This document shows positions 15,690 through 23,709 of a DNA stretch of 42,668 nucleotides, in pieces. Source of the stretch: Ruminococcus flavefaciens (GTDB taxonomy: Bacteria > Bacillota > Clostridia > Oscillospirales > Ruminococcaceae); NCBI GenBank assembly GCA_002371825.1, contig DFHF01000014.1:1-42668 (forward strand), read 5' to 3'. A model generated the notes under the pieces. It was given only the letters and a program-made list of their open reading frames with translations, made no database searches and was not told the DNA's origin. The position numbers and the translations under genes were made by a program. The stretch's first letter is position 1. Each line of letters opens with the position of its first letter.

Positions 15690-17312
15690 TTGAACTATAA
15701 GGACAGCTCCTATTACCGCTCGTTCAAATACTCAATGTTCGCTATTCTGCTGGCTCTGCTGTTTGTGGGAGTCATTGTGGTTGCACTGATAACAAGAGTT
15801 TATAAGAACAACGAGCTTAAAAAGCTGAAAAGCACCGGAAACCTTTTTATTTCCTGCCTGGAGGATGAGTATAAGAAATCAGGCAATATCGAGGATGACA
15901 GCGTGAAGCGTCTTCATTACCGCTTTTCCTCCGAGAACAAGCTGAAAATATATATCTACAATAAAGACGGCGACTGTGTTCTCTCATCTGCAAGCTATGA
16001 CGGCAGCAAATACGTCACTGACAGTGCTGAGCTGGCTCGTATGGATAATACCAGAAGCTTCGATGAAAATGAGGCTGAGGAAGTGCCGGCTATATCCAGC
16101 AGCATCAAAAAGGCTATAGACGGAAAGAAGAGAAGCTATCTTGCCCTTGATTCAGCTTCCTTCTCGAAAAACCAGCCCTGCTTCCTCTATGGTTCAAGAG
16201 CATACCTCAAGAAGGGGAATGAGTTAGCTCCGGACAGGATGTATGTCGTTTTCGGAGAAAAGACCGACAGCATGAATATGTTTATGCTGAAATCGGCTCT
16301 TATATACCTCGTGTTTGCACTTATCGCCCTGTATCTCTCATTTATTATCCTGAGGAAAAAGGTGAGAAAGCAGGCAGCCTATGAATTCGATTTCCTGAAG
16401 GTCTGCGAGATGTTCGCCAAGGGAGATTTCTCCGAGAAGATAAGGGACGATGAGGACGGTATCCCGAAGGAGATTGCAGGCTATGTAAATGCCCTTGCCT
16501 CTGAAGTGGAGAACAGTGAACAGACATCAAAGACCTTTATCGCCAATGTATCACACGAGCTGAGAACTCCTATGACCACTATCAGCGGCTTTGTATCAGG
16601 TATACTCGACGGCACTATCCCTAAATCACGCCAGAATGAATACCTTGTACTCGTCTCAAATGAGATGCAGAGACTGAGGATACTCATTTCTTCAATGCTC
16701 AATATGACCAGATATGAGTCCGGTACCCTCAAGCCTAATTTCAAGGAGACTAACCTCACCGATCTTGTGGTACAGACAGTTCTTATGTTTGAAAAGAAGA
16801 TCGAAGATAAGCGCCTTGAGGTGGAAGGTCTTGACAGCGACAGACTTATAGCCGTTGTAGACCCTGACCTCATGCAGCAGGTAATATATAATATTGTAGA
16901 GAATGCCGTAAAATTCGTCAATGAGGGTGGAACGCTCTCATTCTCATTTGATAAGTCAGATGGAATAAGTACTGTCGGAATAAGAAATACCGGCGAGGGC
17001 CTTACCGAAGAGGAGATACAGCAGGTGTTCGACAGATTCTATAAGACGGATTCATCCCGTGGAAAGGATGCGGCCGGCCTGGGAATAGGTCTTTCTATCT
17101 CAAGAAAGATAGTTCACCTGCATAAGGGACATATCGTGGTAAAGAGCATCTACGGCGAATATACTGAGTTCCAGATACAGATACCGGAGCTCAGTGAAAA
17201 GAAGAGACTTCCCGAGAGAAAGCCCCCGGAAAAGCAGACGGCTGAAAAGCAGCTCCCGGAAAAGCGTGATCCTGAAATACAGGTACCTGATAACAGTGAA
17301 GCGGAAAAGTGA
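15690..17312 (+). CDS. Sensor histidine kinase, partner of the upstream regulator
   Basis: A 540-residue membrane kinase that starts at TTG with GAGGTG 7 bases upstream. Two membrane segments (about residues 15-36 and 197-220) frame an extracytoplasmic sensor of ~160 residues with no family I recognise. A HAMP-like linker with FAKGDFSEKIRDDED follows. The phospho-acceptor is His289 in NVSHELRTPMTTI. The ATPase domain has the N box (NIVENAVKFVNEGG), RNTGEGL, the F box (VFDRFYKTDSSRG) and GLGIGLSISRKIVH. The last ~40 residues form a Pro/Glu/Lys tail with imperfect repeats of PEK/AEK units, unusual for this family. Confidence 0.95.
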   Translation: MNYKDSSYYRSFKYSMFAILLALLFVGVIVVALITRVYKNNELKKLKSTGNLFISCLEDEYKKSGNIEDDSVKRLHYRFSSENKLKIYIYNKDGDCVLSSASYDGSKYVTDSAELARMDNTRSFDENEAEEVPAISSSIKKAIDGKKRSYLALDSASFSKNQPCFLYGSRAYLKKGNELAPDRMYVVFGEKTDSMNMFMLKSALIYLVFALIALYLSFIILRKKVRKQAAYEFDFLKVCEMFAKGDFSEKIRDDEDGIPKEIAGYVNALASEVENSEQTSKTFIANVSHELRTPMTTISGFVSGILDGTIPKSRQNEYLVLVSNEMQRLRILISSMLNMTRYESGTLKPNFKETNLTDLVVQTVLMFEKKIEDKRLEVEGLDSDRLIAVVDPDLMQQVIYNIVENAVKFVNEGGTLSFSFDKSDGISTVGIRNTGEGLTEEEIQQVFDRFYKTDSSRGKDAAGLGIGLSISRKIVHLHKGHIVVKSIYGEYTEFQIQIPELSEKKRLPERKPPEKQTAEKQLPEKRDPEIQVPDNSEAEK

Positions 17313-17337
17313 TATCCGCATATAGAAAGGATAATTT

Positions 17338-18900
17338 ATGGACGAAAGAGACGATCTCGAAAACGGATTCGATCAGAATAACAGCTCACAGGAGCAGAAT
17401 TCTGACTATATACCAAAGCATGAAAAGGCTCCTGAGCCTCCGCCTCAGAATTTTGGCGGACGTATGGACAATGTTCCGCCCTATGGTCAGGGACAGAATT
17501 TCTCACGTCCCGGCGGCTACGGCCAGCAGCAGAGACCCTATGGCTACGGCGGGATGATGCCGCCTCCGCCTCCTCCGAGGCAGTATGGACAGCCTCAGTA
17601 CGGCGGCTACAATAATCCGCCTCCGAGGCGCTATGATGACTTTATGTACGAGCCTATAGGCTTCGAGGAGCTTGAACGCCGTCAGCTTGAACAGGGAGCA
17701 GTGGATATAAAGAAAAAGCGCAGCAGAGGTGAAGCTGCGGCTATCATCCTGTTTGTGATACTTATACTCGGTTCACTCGGACTTGCAGTGTTCGGTATTG
17801 CACACGATGTGCTGAACAGCAAGGATGCTATCGATAAGCTGGTAGATGCAAAGCAGATCGTACTCTATCGCAATTCAAAGCCTGAGGGCGCAAATGATCC
17901 GGAAAATTTCAAGGACGAAAACGGAAAATATACTCCCGAGGGTGTGGCTGAACTGGTAAGACCTTCTATTGTGGAGATATATACCTATGAGACCGCTATC
18001 GCTTCCAAAAACGGCGATCAGGTGGGAACAGGCTCCGGTATCGTTCTTTCTGATGACGGCTATATCGTCACCAATGCCCATGTGCTTCTGGCTGACGGCT
18101 ACCACACTGTCAATACCGTTGACGGAAAGGTTTATCCGGCAAAGATAATCGGCCGTGATGTCAAGACTGATATCGCTGTAATAAAGGTGGATAATGCAAA
18201 GCTCCAGCCGGCAACTCTCGGAGATTCCGATGAGGCTATAGTGGGCGAGCAGGTCATAGCTATCGGAAACCCTGCAAATCTTTCAAGCACTGTTACTGAC
18301 GGTATCATTTCCGCAGTCAACCGTAAGATAAAAAGCGACAGCACCGGCTTTGAGATGGACTGCATACAGACAAATGCCGATATCAGCCCCGGAAATTCCG
18401 GCGGAGCCCTCGTTAATATGTACGGTCAGGTCATCGGTATAACCTCTTCAAAGTATGTAAGCTCCTCTTTTGAGGGACTTGGATTTGCTATATCTATCAA
18501 TGAGGCTGTACCGATAATGGAGCAGCTCATCCATGACGGCTATGTGGGAGGACGCTTCCGCATTGGCATAACACTTATAGATATGTCTTCCGAAAACAAG
18601 CTGAAAGCTATCGAGGATGCTCTTGGATTTGAGCTACCGGAGGATTTTGAGGGCATCTATATAGACTCTATCAGCGATGATGCTGATATAAAGAATACCG
18701 CTCTCAAGGAAGGCGACTTCATTACAGAGGTGAACGGTAAGGCCGTTAAGACCTACGATGAATTCTATGATACTATAAGCTCTCAGTACGGTGCCGGGGA
18801 TACTGTTCCTGCTACCTGTGCACATATCGACAAGGACGGCAAGATATCCTACTATGATATCAAGTTCAAGCTTATGGAGGATACCTCCGGCAACTATTGA
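17338..18900 (+). CDS. HtrA/DegP-type membrane serine protease with PDZ domain
   Basis: HtrA proteases degrade misfolded envelope and secreted proteins. This 520-residue protein has a long cytoplasmic N-terminus (1-130) rich in Pro, Gly, Gln and Tyr, with a six-proline run near residue 75. A membrane segment at about 134-156 and a trypsin-like domain follow. The catalytic triad is His248 (TNAHVL), Asp278 (KTDIAVI) and Ser354 (GNSGGAL). A C-terminal PDZ domain (about 405-515) contains LKEGDFITEVNGKAVKTYDEF. AAAGGAT precedes the ATG. It is the third gene after regulator and kinase and is a likely regulon member. S1C-family proteases commonly carry shorter N-termini. Confidence 0.95.
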   Translation: MDERDDLENGFDQNNSSQEQNSDYIPKHEKAPEPPPQNFGGRMDNVPPYGQGQNFSRPGGYGQQQRPYGYGGMMPPPPPPRQYGQPQYGGYNNPPPRRYDDFMYEPIGFEELERRQLEQGAVDIKKKRSRGEAAAIILFVILILGSLGLAVFGIAHDVLNSKDAIDKLVDAKQIVLYRNSKPEGANDPENFKDENGKYTPEGVAELVRPSIVEIYTYETAIASKNGDQVGTGSGIVLSDDGYIVTNAHVLLADGYHTVNTVDGKVYPAKIIGRDVKTDIAVIKVDNAKLQPATLGDSDEAIVGEQVIAIGNPANLSSTVTDGIISAVNRKIKSDSTGFEMDCIQTNADISPGNSGGALVNMYGQVIGITSSKYVSSSFEGLGFAISINEAVPIMEQLIHDGYVGGRFRIGITLIDMSSENKLKAIEDALGFELPEDFEGIYIDSISDDADIKNTALKEGDFITEVNGKAVKTYDEFYDTISSQYGAGDTVPATCAHIDKDGKISYYDIKFKLMEDTSGNY

Positions 18901-18947
18901 TCCTGCCGGAAACAAGGTCCTTACCGGATCTGAATATTATGAACGGT

Positions 18948-18985
18948 CCGCAGCGCTTCCGGTGTTCCAGCCGGAATTGCTGCGG
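18948..18985 (+). other. Long two-part stem-loop after htrA
   Basis: CCGCAGC (18948-18954) pairs with GCTGCGG (18979-18985), and inside it TTCCGG (18957-18962) pairs with CCGGAA (18971-18976), separated by a 2x2 internal loop. No U-run follows. It may be an mRNA 3'-end stability element or a REP-like repeat. Confidence 0.5.
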
Positions 18986-19016
18986 ATATTTATATACTTA
19001 TCAATATATCAGAAAT

Positions 19017-19052
19017 GCTCCCCGGAAGAAGGATATCCGGGGAGCAATTTTT
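19017..19052. terminator. Intrinsic terminator after htrA, shared with the convergent gene
   Basis: A perfect 10-bp stem GCTCCCCGGA/TCCGGGGAGC with a 9-base loop is followed by AATTTTT on the + strand. Its right edge touches the stop codon of the convergent HXXEE gene. Confidence 0.9.
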
Positions 19053-19575
19053 ATACTATGGGAGGCAGGCCTGTTTTTCTTGTGAACCAACCTATCAGCT
19101 TTTGTGCAGCACGAAGATTGACTGCTACAGCTGCGGTGCCGATGACCATACCTGCGATAAGGAGAGCTGTGCTGACGTTAAGTGTGCACAGGCACTTGTA
19201 TATTATGTATATGCTTACAGGAAGGAATACAATGCTTGTAGCTGTGGCCGGGATGTATTTCCTGAGTGCGGCTGACTGTAGGAGATGTACTGCAAAGTGC
19301 AGGGTACAGCCTGTAAATCCGCCCAGCCAGAGACACCAGACCAGTTCGTTATCTGTCAGCAGGGCTGTAAGCGAGATCAGGGAGCATAACAGCAGTTCTT
19401 CAGCTACAGCAAGGGAAAATCCCTCTGTAGAGAAGTCTTTATAGGTCTTGAGCATGAATGGGAATTTTTTCTCAATCAGTTCTTTGTTCTTTCTGAGCCA
19501 TATCCCGATACCGATTATTTCTTCCATGTCGTGTATGATGAATATTACCGGGAAAAGCCAAACGTATTTATCCAT
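19051..19575 (-). CDS. HXXEE-motif membrane protein
   Basis: A 174-residue polytopic protein with about four to five hydrophobic segments. The N-terminal segment carries the defining motif HDMEE near residue 15, and a second histidine and glutamate pair occurs in later segments (VAEEL, HFAVHLLQ). This fits the HXXEE family (PF13787 type), whose function is unknown, although the motif suggests a metal-dependent membrane enzyme. GGAG lies 7 bases before the ATG and a consensus promoter is just upstream. It is a single-gene unit. Confidence 0.88.
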   Translation of the reverse strand: MDKYVWLFPVIFIIHDMEEIIGIGIWLRKNKELIEKKFPFMLKTYKDFSTEGFSLAVAEELLLCSLISLTALLTDNELVWCLWLGGFTGCTLHFAVHLLQSAALRKYIPATATSIVFLPVSIYIIYKCLCTLNVSTALLIAGMVIGTAAVAVNLRAAQKLIGWFTRKTGLPPIV

Positions 19576-19624
19576 ATATGTTCTCCGTTTTATGCTGATT
19601 TTATTGATGCGGTATGTATCTACA

Positions 19625-19653
19625 ATTATATAATGTCAGCAGAGCTTTGTCAA
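19625..19653 (-). promoter_or_regulatory. Consensus sigma-A promoter of the HXXEE gene
   Basis: On the - strand TTGACA (19648-19653) and TATAAT (19625-19630) are 17 bases apart. The -35 abuts a 7-bp stem CCGCTTA/TAAGCGG (19654-19676), which could be an operator. Between 19677 and 19750 I see only an AT-rich stretch with a T-run. Confidence 0.92.
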
Positions 19654-19769
19654 CCGCTTATTATTGTGCTAAGCGGATGCTGAGCCGTTTTTTTGCAGAT
19701 ATACTGCGGATCCGGGACTGCAGAGCGGAGATCATTTTTAATTAAAAATAAAATATATGTTCGCCTCTA

Positions 19770-19798
19770 TTGACAAACGGAAACTAATGTTCTATAAT
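19770..19798 (+). promoter_or_regulatory. Consensus sigma-A promoter of the coiled-coil / sigma-4-like / holB operon
   Basis: TTGACA (19770-19775), 17 bases, TATAAT (19793-19798). The predicted start is near 19805. The leader to the first ATG is about 105 bases. Confidence 0.92.
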
Positions 19799-19814
19799 AT
19801 AAATTACAAGGAAT

Positions 19815-19828
19815 CGAACATTTGTTCA
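19815..19828 (+). promoter_or_regulatory. LexA-like (SOS) operator
   Basis: CGAACATTTGTTCA contains the perfect inverted repeat GAACA-TT-TGTTC and matches the Gram-positive LexA pattern CGAAC-N4-GTTCG except at the last base. It lies about 10-24 bases after the predicted start, a position that would block transcription. Two weaker half-matches are nearby: ATATGTTCG at 19755-19763 before the -35, and GAAAC-TAAT-GTTC at 19780-19792 inside the spacer. LexA is not encoded in the window. Confidence 0.6.
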
Positions 19829-19909
19829 GCTACCCGTGAAACATCTCCCTGAACCTATCCGTGATATGCAGTTGATCTTAAAAACAACATTGCCTGAAAG
19901 GGGGACAAT

Positions 19910-20143
19910 ATGAGAGAACTTATAAGAAGCTATGAGCTGAGCCGCAGACTTGCCAAGGAACGTATCCATCAGCTCACTAAGGAAAGGAATATGCTCAGAA
20001 AAAACGGAGACAAAGCGCAGATAGAGGAGCTCGACCTCGAACGCAGGATACGGCTGCTCTATACGGAGCACGGAGAGCTTGCAGAGATAGTCGCTCACCT
20101 CACCGGATATGCAAAGAAGGTGGAAGAACGTGGCGATACGTGA
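19910..20143 (+). CDS. Small coiled-coil protein of unknown function
   Basis: A 77-residue charged, almost wholly helical protein (SYELSRRLAKERIHQLTKE, then AQIEELDLERRIRLLYTEH) with heptad-like spacing of Leu and Ile. It has a very strong AAAGGGGG ribosome site. It is the first gene after a consensus promoter and LexA-like box, and its 3' end overlaps the start of the sigma-4-like gene by 14 bases, which suggests coupled translation and a possible physical partnership. No known family is recognised. Confidence 0.8.
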   Translation: MRELIRSYELSRRLAKERIHQLTKERNMLRKNGDKAQIEELDLERRIRLLYTEHGELAEIVAHLTGYAKKVEERGDT

Positions 20144-20426
20144 AAGCTACTCAGACCAGTTTACAGGTGAGGCAGATAAGGGTATAAGAAATATACTCGG
20201 TTACGACGGTGACGAGCTTCCGGCGCAGAGATTGAGAAAAGTTCTGTTAAAAGTAATAAATAATGAGCTTACACCGAGACAAAAGGAGATAATTATGCTA
20301 TACTATTTTAAGGGGATGAATACCGTTGAGATAGCTGAAAGGCTCGGTATCTCCCAGCAGGCAGTATCGGCGGCTATGTGCCGTGGAAGACTTCGTATCT
20401 TCCGGGTACTGCAATACTATATCTGA
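20130..20426 (+). CDS. Sigma-70 region 4-like HTH protein
   Basis: A protein of about 98 residues whose C-terminal half matches sigma-70 region 4: LTPRQKEIIMLYYFKGMNT, then VEIAERLGISQQAVSAAMCR, a helix-turn-helix, and GRLRIFRVLQYY. There is no region 2, so it cannot act as a complete sigma factor. It resembles YlxM/phage-type sigma-4-only regulators. I prefer GTG 20130, preceded by AAGGTGG; an ATG at 20109 in the same frame adds seven residues. It follows the coiled-coil gene and precedes the PLP enzyme by 9 bases. Confidence 0.8.
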   Translation: MAIRESYSDQFTGEADKGIRNILGYDGDELPAQRLRKVLLKVINNELTPRQKEIIMLYYFKGMNTVEIAERLGISQQAVSAAMCRGRLRIFRVLQYYI

Positions 20427-20435
20427 GGAATAAAA

Positions 20436-21764
20436 ATGAATACACCTATTTATGATTATATAATGAAATATGCTGCTTCCGGTACCCTCAGGGGGCATAT
20501 GCCGGGACATAAGGGCAGAGCGCCTCTGCCGGAGCTGGAAGCACTGTACCGCTGTGATATCACTGAGATATGCGGTGCGGACAGTCTCTTTGAAGCCGAC
20601 GGTATAATCGCAGAGAGCGAAAGAAATATGGCTTCACTTTACGGCAGTGCGGCCACAGCTTATTCTGCCGCAGGCTCTACACTTTGCATACAGGCTATGC
20701 TGGCCATAATGAAAAATGAGGGCAGACGTATCATAGCGCTGAGAAATGTTCACAGAGCCTTTCTCAATGCCGCAGCACTTCTCGGTATCGATGTGGAGTG
20801 GTCCCTGCCGGTCTACAGCGGAGGGCTTCTCTCAGGAAGGGCTGACCTGGAAGATATCGAAAGGCACCTGAGCACCGGCGGAGGACCTGCCTGTGTGTAC
20901 GTTACCTCACCGGACTATACAGGAGCTCTGGCAGATATAAAGGCTCTCAGCAGCCTTTGCAGAGCCTATGGCGCAAGACTTATCGTTGATAATGCCCACG
21001 GAGCACATCTTGCTTTTATGCCGGAGAATACTCACCCCATAGCTCTCGGAGCCGATATGTGCTGCGATTCCGCCCATAAAATGCTACCGGCTCTTACAGG
21101 AGCAGCAATGCTCCATACCTCACGGGAGGAGTACGCTCCGCTTCTGAAGCCGGCCATGGGTCTTTTTGCAAGTACAAGTCCTTCTTATCCGGTCATGATG
21201 TCACTGGACCTTTGCTGCAAGTACATTGCTGAGGATATCCGCAGGGATATTGCGGTGAATACCGGCAGGGCGGAAATGTTCCGGAAAAGCTTTGCGGACA
21301 GACTGCTTTTCAGCTTCGGAGAGCCTTTCCACATAACCATCAGAGCTTCCGAATGCGGATATAACGGTATCAGCTTTGCACAGAAGCTCCGGGAGAACGG
21401 TACAGAGTGCGAATATGCCGACAGCGATATAGTTATACTGCTAATGTCTCCGTTCAGTACTGAGGAGGAATTTGCGGGACTTTCAGCTTCTGTTGAGGCT
21501 GCTGTGGAAAAGTGTGAGAAAACGATCCCGGTCAGAGCGGAGTTTTCTATGGAGCTGCCTGAAAAGGCCATGACCATAAGGGAGGCTGTATTCTCGCCTT
21601 CAGAGGTCATACCTGTGGAAAGGGCGGAAGGACGTATCTGCGGTGCGGTTATGGTACCGTGTCCGCCGGCTGTACCCATTGCTGCAAGCGGAGAGGTCAT
21701 CAGCCGTGAATGTATAAATATTTTCAAAAGGTATGGAATTGAAAGCGTAAGTGTGGTAAAATAA
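20436..21764 (+). CDS. Fold-type I PLP enzyme, Orn/Lys/Arg decarboxylase family (YaaO-like)
   Basis: The 442-residue protein starts with the family signature SGTLRGHMPGHKGR. It has the cofactor-binding region (SAAGSTLCIQAMLA), the Asp that contacts the pyridine nitrogen (RLIVDNAHGAH), and the PLP lysine in DSAHKMLPALTGAAML. It lacks the N-terminal wing and is about the length of B. subtilis YaaO, a lysine-decarboxylase relative. In B. subtilis yaaO lies in the yaaO-tmk-yaaQ-yaaR-holB-yaaT cluster; here tmk and the two small genes are absent between it and holB. The true substrate, which may be arginine, lysine or another amino acid, is unclear. Confidence 0.88.
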   Translation: MNTPIYDYIMKYAASGTLRGHMPGHKGRAPLPELEALYRCDITEICGADSLFEADGIIAESERNMASLYGSAATAYSAAGSTLCIQAMLAIMKNEGRRIIALRNVHRAFLNAAALLGIDVEWSLPVYSGGLLSGRADLEDIERHLSTGGGPACVYVTSPDYTGALADIKALSSLCRAYGARLIVDNAHGAHLAFMPENTHPIALGADMCCDSAHKMLPALTGAAMLHTSREEYAPLLKPAMGLFASTSPSYPVMMSLDLCCKYIAEDIRRDIAVNTGRAEMFRKSFADRLLFSFGEPFHITIRASECGYNGISFAQKLRENGTECEYADSDIVILLMSPFSTEEEFAGLSASVEAAVEKCEKTIPVRAEFSMELPEKAMTIREAVFSPSEVIPVERAEGRICGAVMVPCPPAVPIAASGEVISRECINIFKRYGIESVSVVK

Positions 21765-21769
21765 TAAAA

Positions 21770-21804
21770 GGCAGTACCGCACATCAACTTTGTGCCAGCC
21801 TGCC
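21770..21804 (+). other. Stem-loop between the YaaO-like gene and holB
   Basis: GGCAG pairs with CTGCC and, after a 4x4 internal loop, GCACA pairs with TGTGC around a 7-base loop. There is no U-run. It sits in the 76-base gap between two genes of one operon and may act on mRNA processing. Confidence 0.45.
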
Positions 21805-21840
21805 TGTTGAAAAGTGACTTTATCCATGAAGGTAAATATA

Positions 21841-22821
21841 ATGAACGATAAAATTTTTGGAAATCATCAGCTGCTCTCCACTATGGAGGCTATGGCTGAG
21901 AGCGGAAGGACTGCCCATTCCCTTATACTATACGGCGAAAAGGGCAGCGGCCGCAGAACTATTGCGGGATATTATGCACAGCTCCTGATGTGCGGAAATA
22001 AAGTCAACGGAAAGCCCTGCGGAGTTTGCCCGTCCTGCCGTACTATTGCTGATGGCGTTAACCCGGATGTGGTATATCCTCAGCGCAGCGGAAAGCTGGG
22101 AGGCTATTCCGTTGAGACAGTTGCAGGTGTTGCTTCCGATGCCTATGTCAAGCCAAACAACAGCAGCGGAGTCAAGGTATATATATTCACGGACTGCGAT
22201 AATTTTGATATCCGTCCCCAGAATAAGCTGCTGAAGCTGATAGAGGAGCCGCCGGACTATGCTTTCTTTATATTTACGGTGAGATCGAAATCAGCTTTCC
22301 TCGCCACTATCATCTCACGCTGCGTGTGCTTCGGAGTATCCCTCTGCACCGAGGATGAGGCAAAAGAGGCTCTTGCTGCCAGGGATATACCTGCTGCTGA
22401 TATCGGGAGCGCTGTAAACTGTTTTCACGGAAATATCGGCAGATGCCTGGAGTACCTCAGCGACGAGGGCCTGCGGAGAAGAGTGGATTTGACAAAATCC
22501 CTTGCAGATAGTATAATAAGAAGAGATGAATACAGCCTTAATTCCGTTATATTCCCTGCAAGCCGTGAGCGCAGCGACGGTATAGAGGTGCTCTCTATGC
22601 TGGACCTTCTCGTGCGTGATGCAGCTGTCCTGAGCAAGGACAATGCCGCTCCGGCTATAGGCTGCTGCAGAGAGGCCGCTCAGAGGCTCTCAGAGCAGAT
22701 AACTGCCTATCAGGCTATAAGGATGCATATGCATATCGAAAGAGCCAGACGTGCTATTGACAGCAACGTGAATATGCCTCTTGTTTTTGCTGCACTGTGT
22801 GCGGATATAATGGATACCTGA
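21841..22821 (+). CDS. holB: DNA polymerase III delta-prime subunit
   Basis: HolB is the clamp-loader subunit that helps load the sliding clamp. The protein has GNHQLLSTM at the N-terminus, a zinc module (LLMC, then CGVCPSC), and the conserved DNKLLKLIEEPP-like stretch (PQNKLLKLIEEPPDY) followed by TIISRC. Its P-loop reads GEKGSGRRT: the Walker lysine is Arg, so ATP is probably not hydrolysed here, as in many delta-prime proteins. I start at ATG 21841 (AAGGT 7 bases upstream, 326 residues); a GTG at 21814 would add nine residues. RicT follows, as in B. subtilis holB-yaaT. Confidence 0.93.
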   Translation: MNDKIFGNHQLLSTMEAMAESGRTAHSLILYGEKGSGRRTIAGYYAQLLMCGNKVNGKPCGVCPSCRTIADGVNPDVVYPQRSGKLGGYSVETVAGVASDAYVKPNNSSGVKVYIFTDCDNFDIRPQNKLLKLIEEPPDYAFFIFTVRSKSAFLATIISRCVCFGVSLCTEDEAKEALAARDIPAADIGSAVNCFHGNIGRCLEYLSDEGLRRRVDLTKSLADSIIRRDEYSLNSVIFPASRERSDGIEVLSMLDLLVRDAAVLSKDNAAPAIGCCREAAQRLSEQITAYQAIRMHMHIERARRAIDSNVNMPLVFAALCADIMDT

Positions 22822-22842
22822 TATAATAATAAAGGAGCTTTT

Positions 22843-23709
22843 ATGAAAGAAATAGTCGGTGTACGCTTTAAGAGCGTCGGAAAAATATACTACTTCTCAC
22901 CAGGCGATATCGAGGCTAAGGTGGGAGATCATGCTATAGTCGAAACAGTAAGAGGAGTCGAGTGCGGAGAGGTGGTCATAGCTAACAGACAGATCGAGGA
23001 CGATCAGATCTCATCTCCCCTTAAACCCATAATCAGAATAGCTACTCCTGCGGATATGAAAACCGTTGAGCGAAACAGAGAGCGTGAAAAAGAGGCCTTC
23101 GCTGTATGCGAGGAGAAGATCGCCTTCCGTAAGCTTAATATGAGCCTTGTGGACGTGGAGTGTACCTTCGATAATAATAAGCTCCTCTTTTATTTTACTG
23201 CTGAGAACCGTGTGGATTTCCGTGAGCTGGTAAAGGATCTGGCTGCGGTCTTCCGTACCCGTATCGAGCTCAGACAGATAGGTGTAAGAGATGAGGCAAA
23301 GATACTGGGCGGCCTGGGTATATGCGGAAGAGAATTCTGCTGTAAGGGCTATATGGGAGACTTCCAGCCCGTTTCAATAAAAATGGCCAAGGAACAGGGA
23401 CTTTCCCTGAATCCTACTAAAATATCCGGTACCTGCGGCAGACTTATGTGCTGCCTTAAAAATGAGCAGAATGTATATGAGGAGCTGCTTAAGATAACTC
23501 CTAAGGTGGGAGCTATCGTGGTAACTCCTGACGGCGATAAGGGCCGTGTAGAGGATGTTAACCTCATCACAGGAAAGCTCAGGGTAAAGACCGAAAAGTC
23601 AGAGGTGCCGGCTACACTTGACAGAAGCGAGGTAAAGCTTCTTAAGGACGGAAATATAAGGATAAATAAGGATGAGCTGAAGGCTCTGAAAAATCTTGAG
23701 GATAAGTAA
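22843..23709 (+). CDS. ricT: PSP1-domain protein RicT (YaaT)
   Basis: RicT is part of the RicAFT (Y-complex) that in B. subtilis carries Fe-S clusters and governs RNase Y-dependent mRNA maturation, sporulation and competence. The 288-residue protein has the PSP1 signatures: GVRFKSVGKIYYF, the DFRELVKDLAAVFRTRIEL core, and the cysteine motifs CGREFCCKGY and CGRLMCCLK. An AAAGGAGC site precedes the ATG. RicA and RicF partners are not in the window. Its stop overlaps the queH start. Confidence 0.94.
   Translation: MKEIVGVRFKSVGKIYYFSPGDIEAKVGDHAIVETVRGVECGEVVIANRQIEDDQISSPLKPIIRIATPADMKTVERNREREKEAFAVCEEKIAFRKLNMSLVDVECTFDNNKLLFYFTAENRVDFRELVKDLAAVFRTRIELRQIGVRDEAKILGGLGICGREFCCKGYMGDFQPVSIKMAKEQGLSLNPTKISGTCGRLMCCLKNEQNVYEELLKITPKVGAIVVTPDGDKGRVEDVNLITGKLRVKTEKSEVPATLDRSEVKLLKDGNIRINKDELKALKNLEDK

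Noticed and set aside
18791..19444. 217-codon + frame running from the end of htrA into the HXXEE gene
   Set aside because: It crosses the terminator at 19017-19052 and is antisense to a recognised membrane protein.
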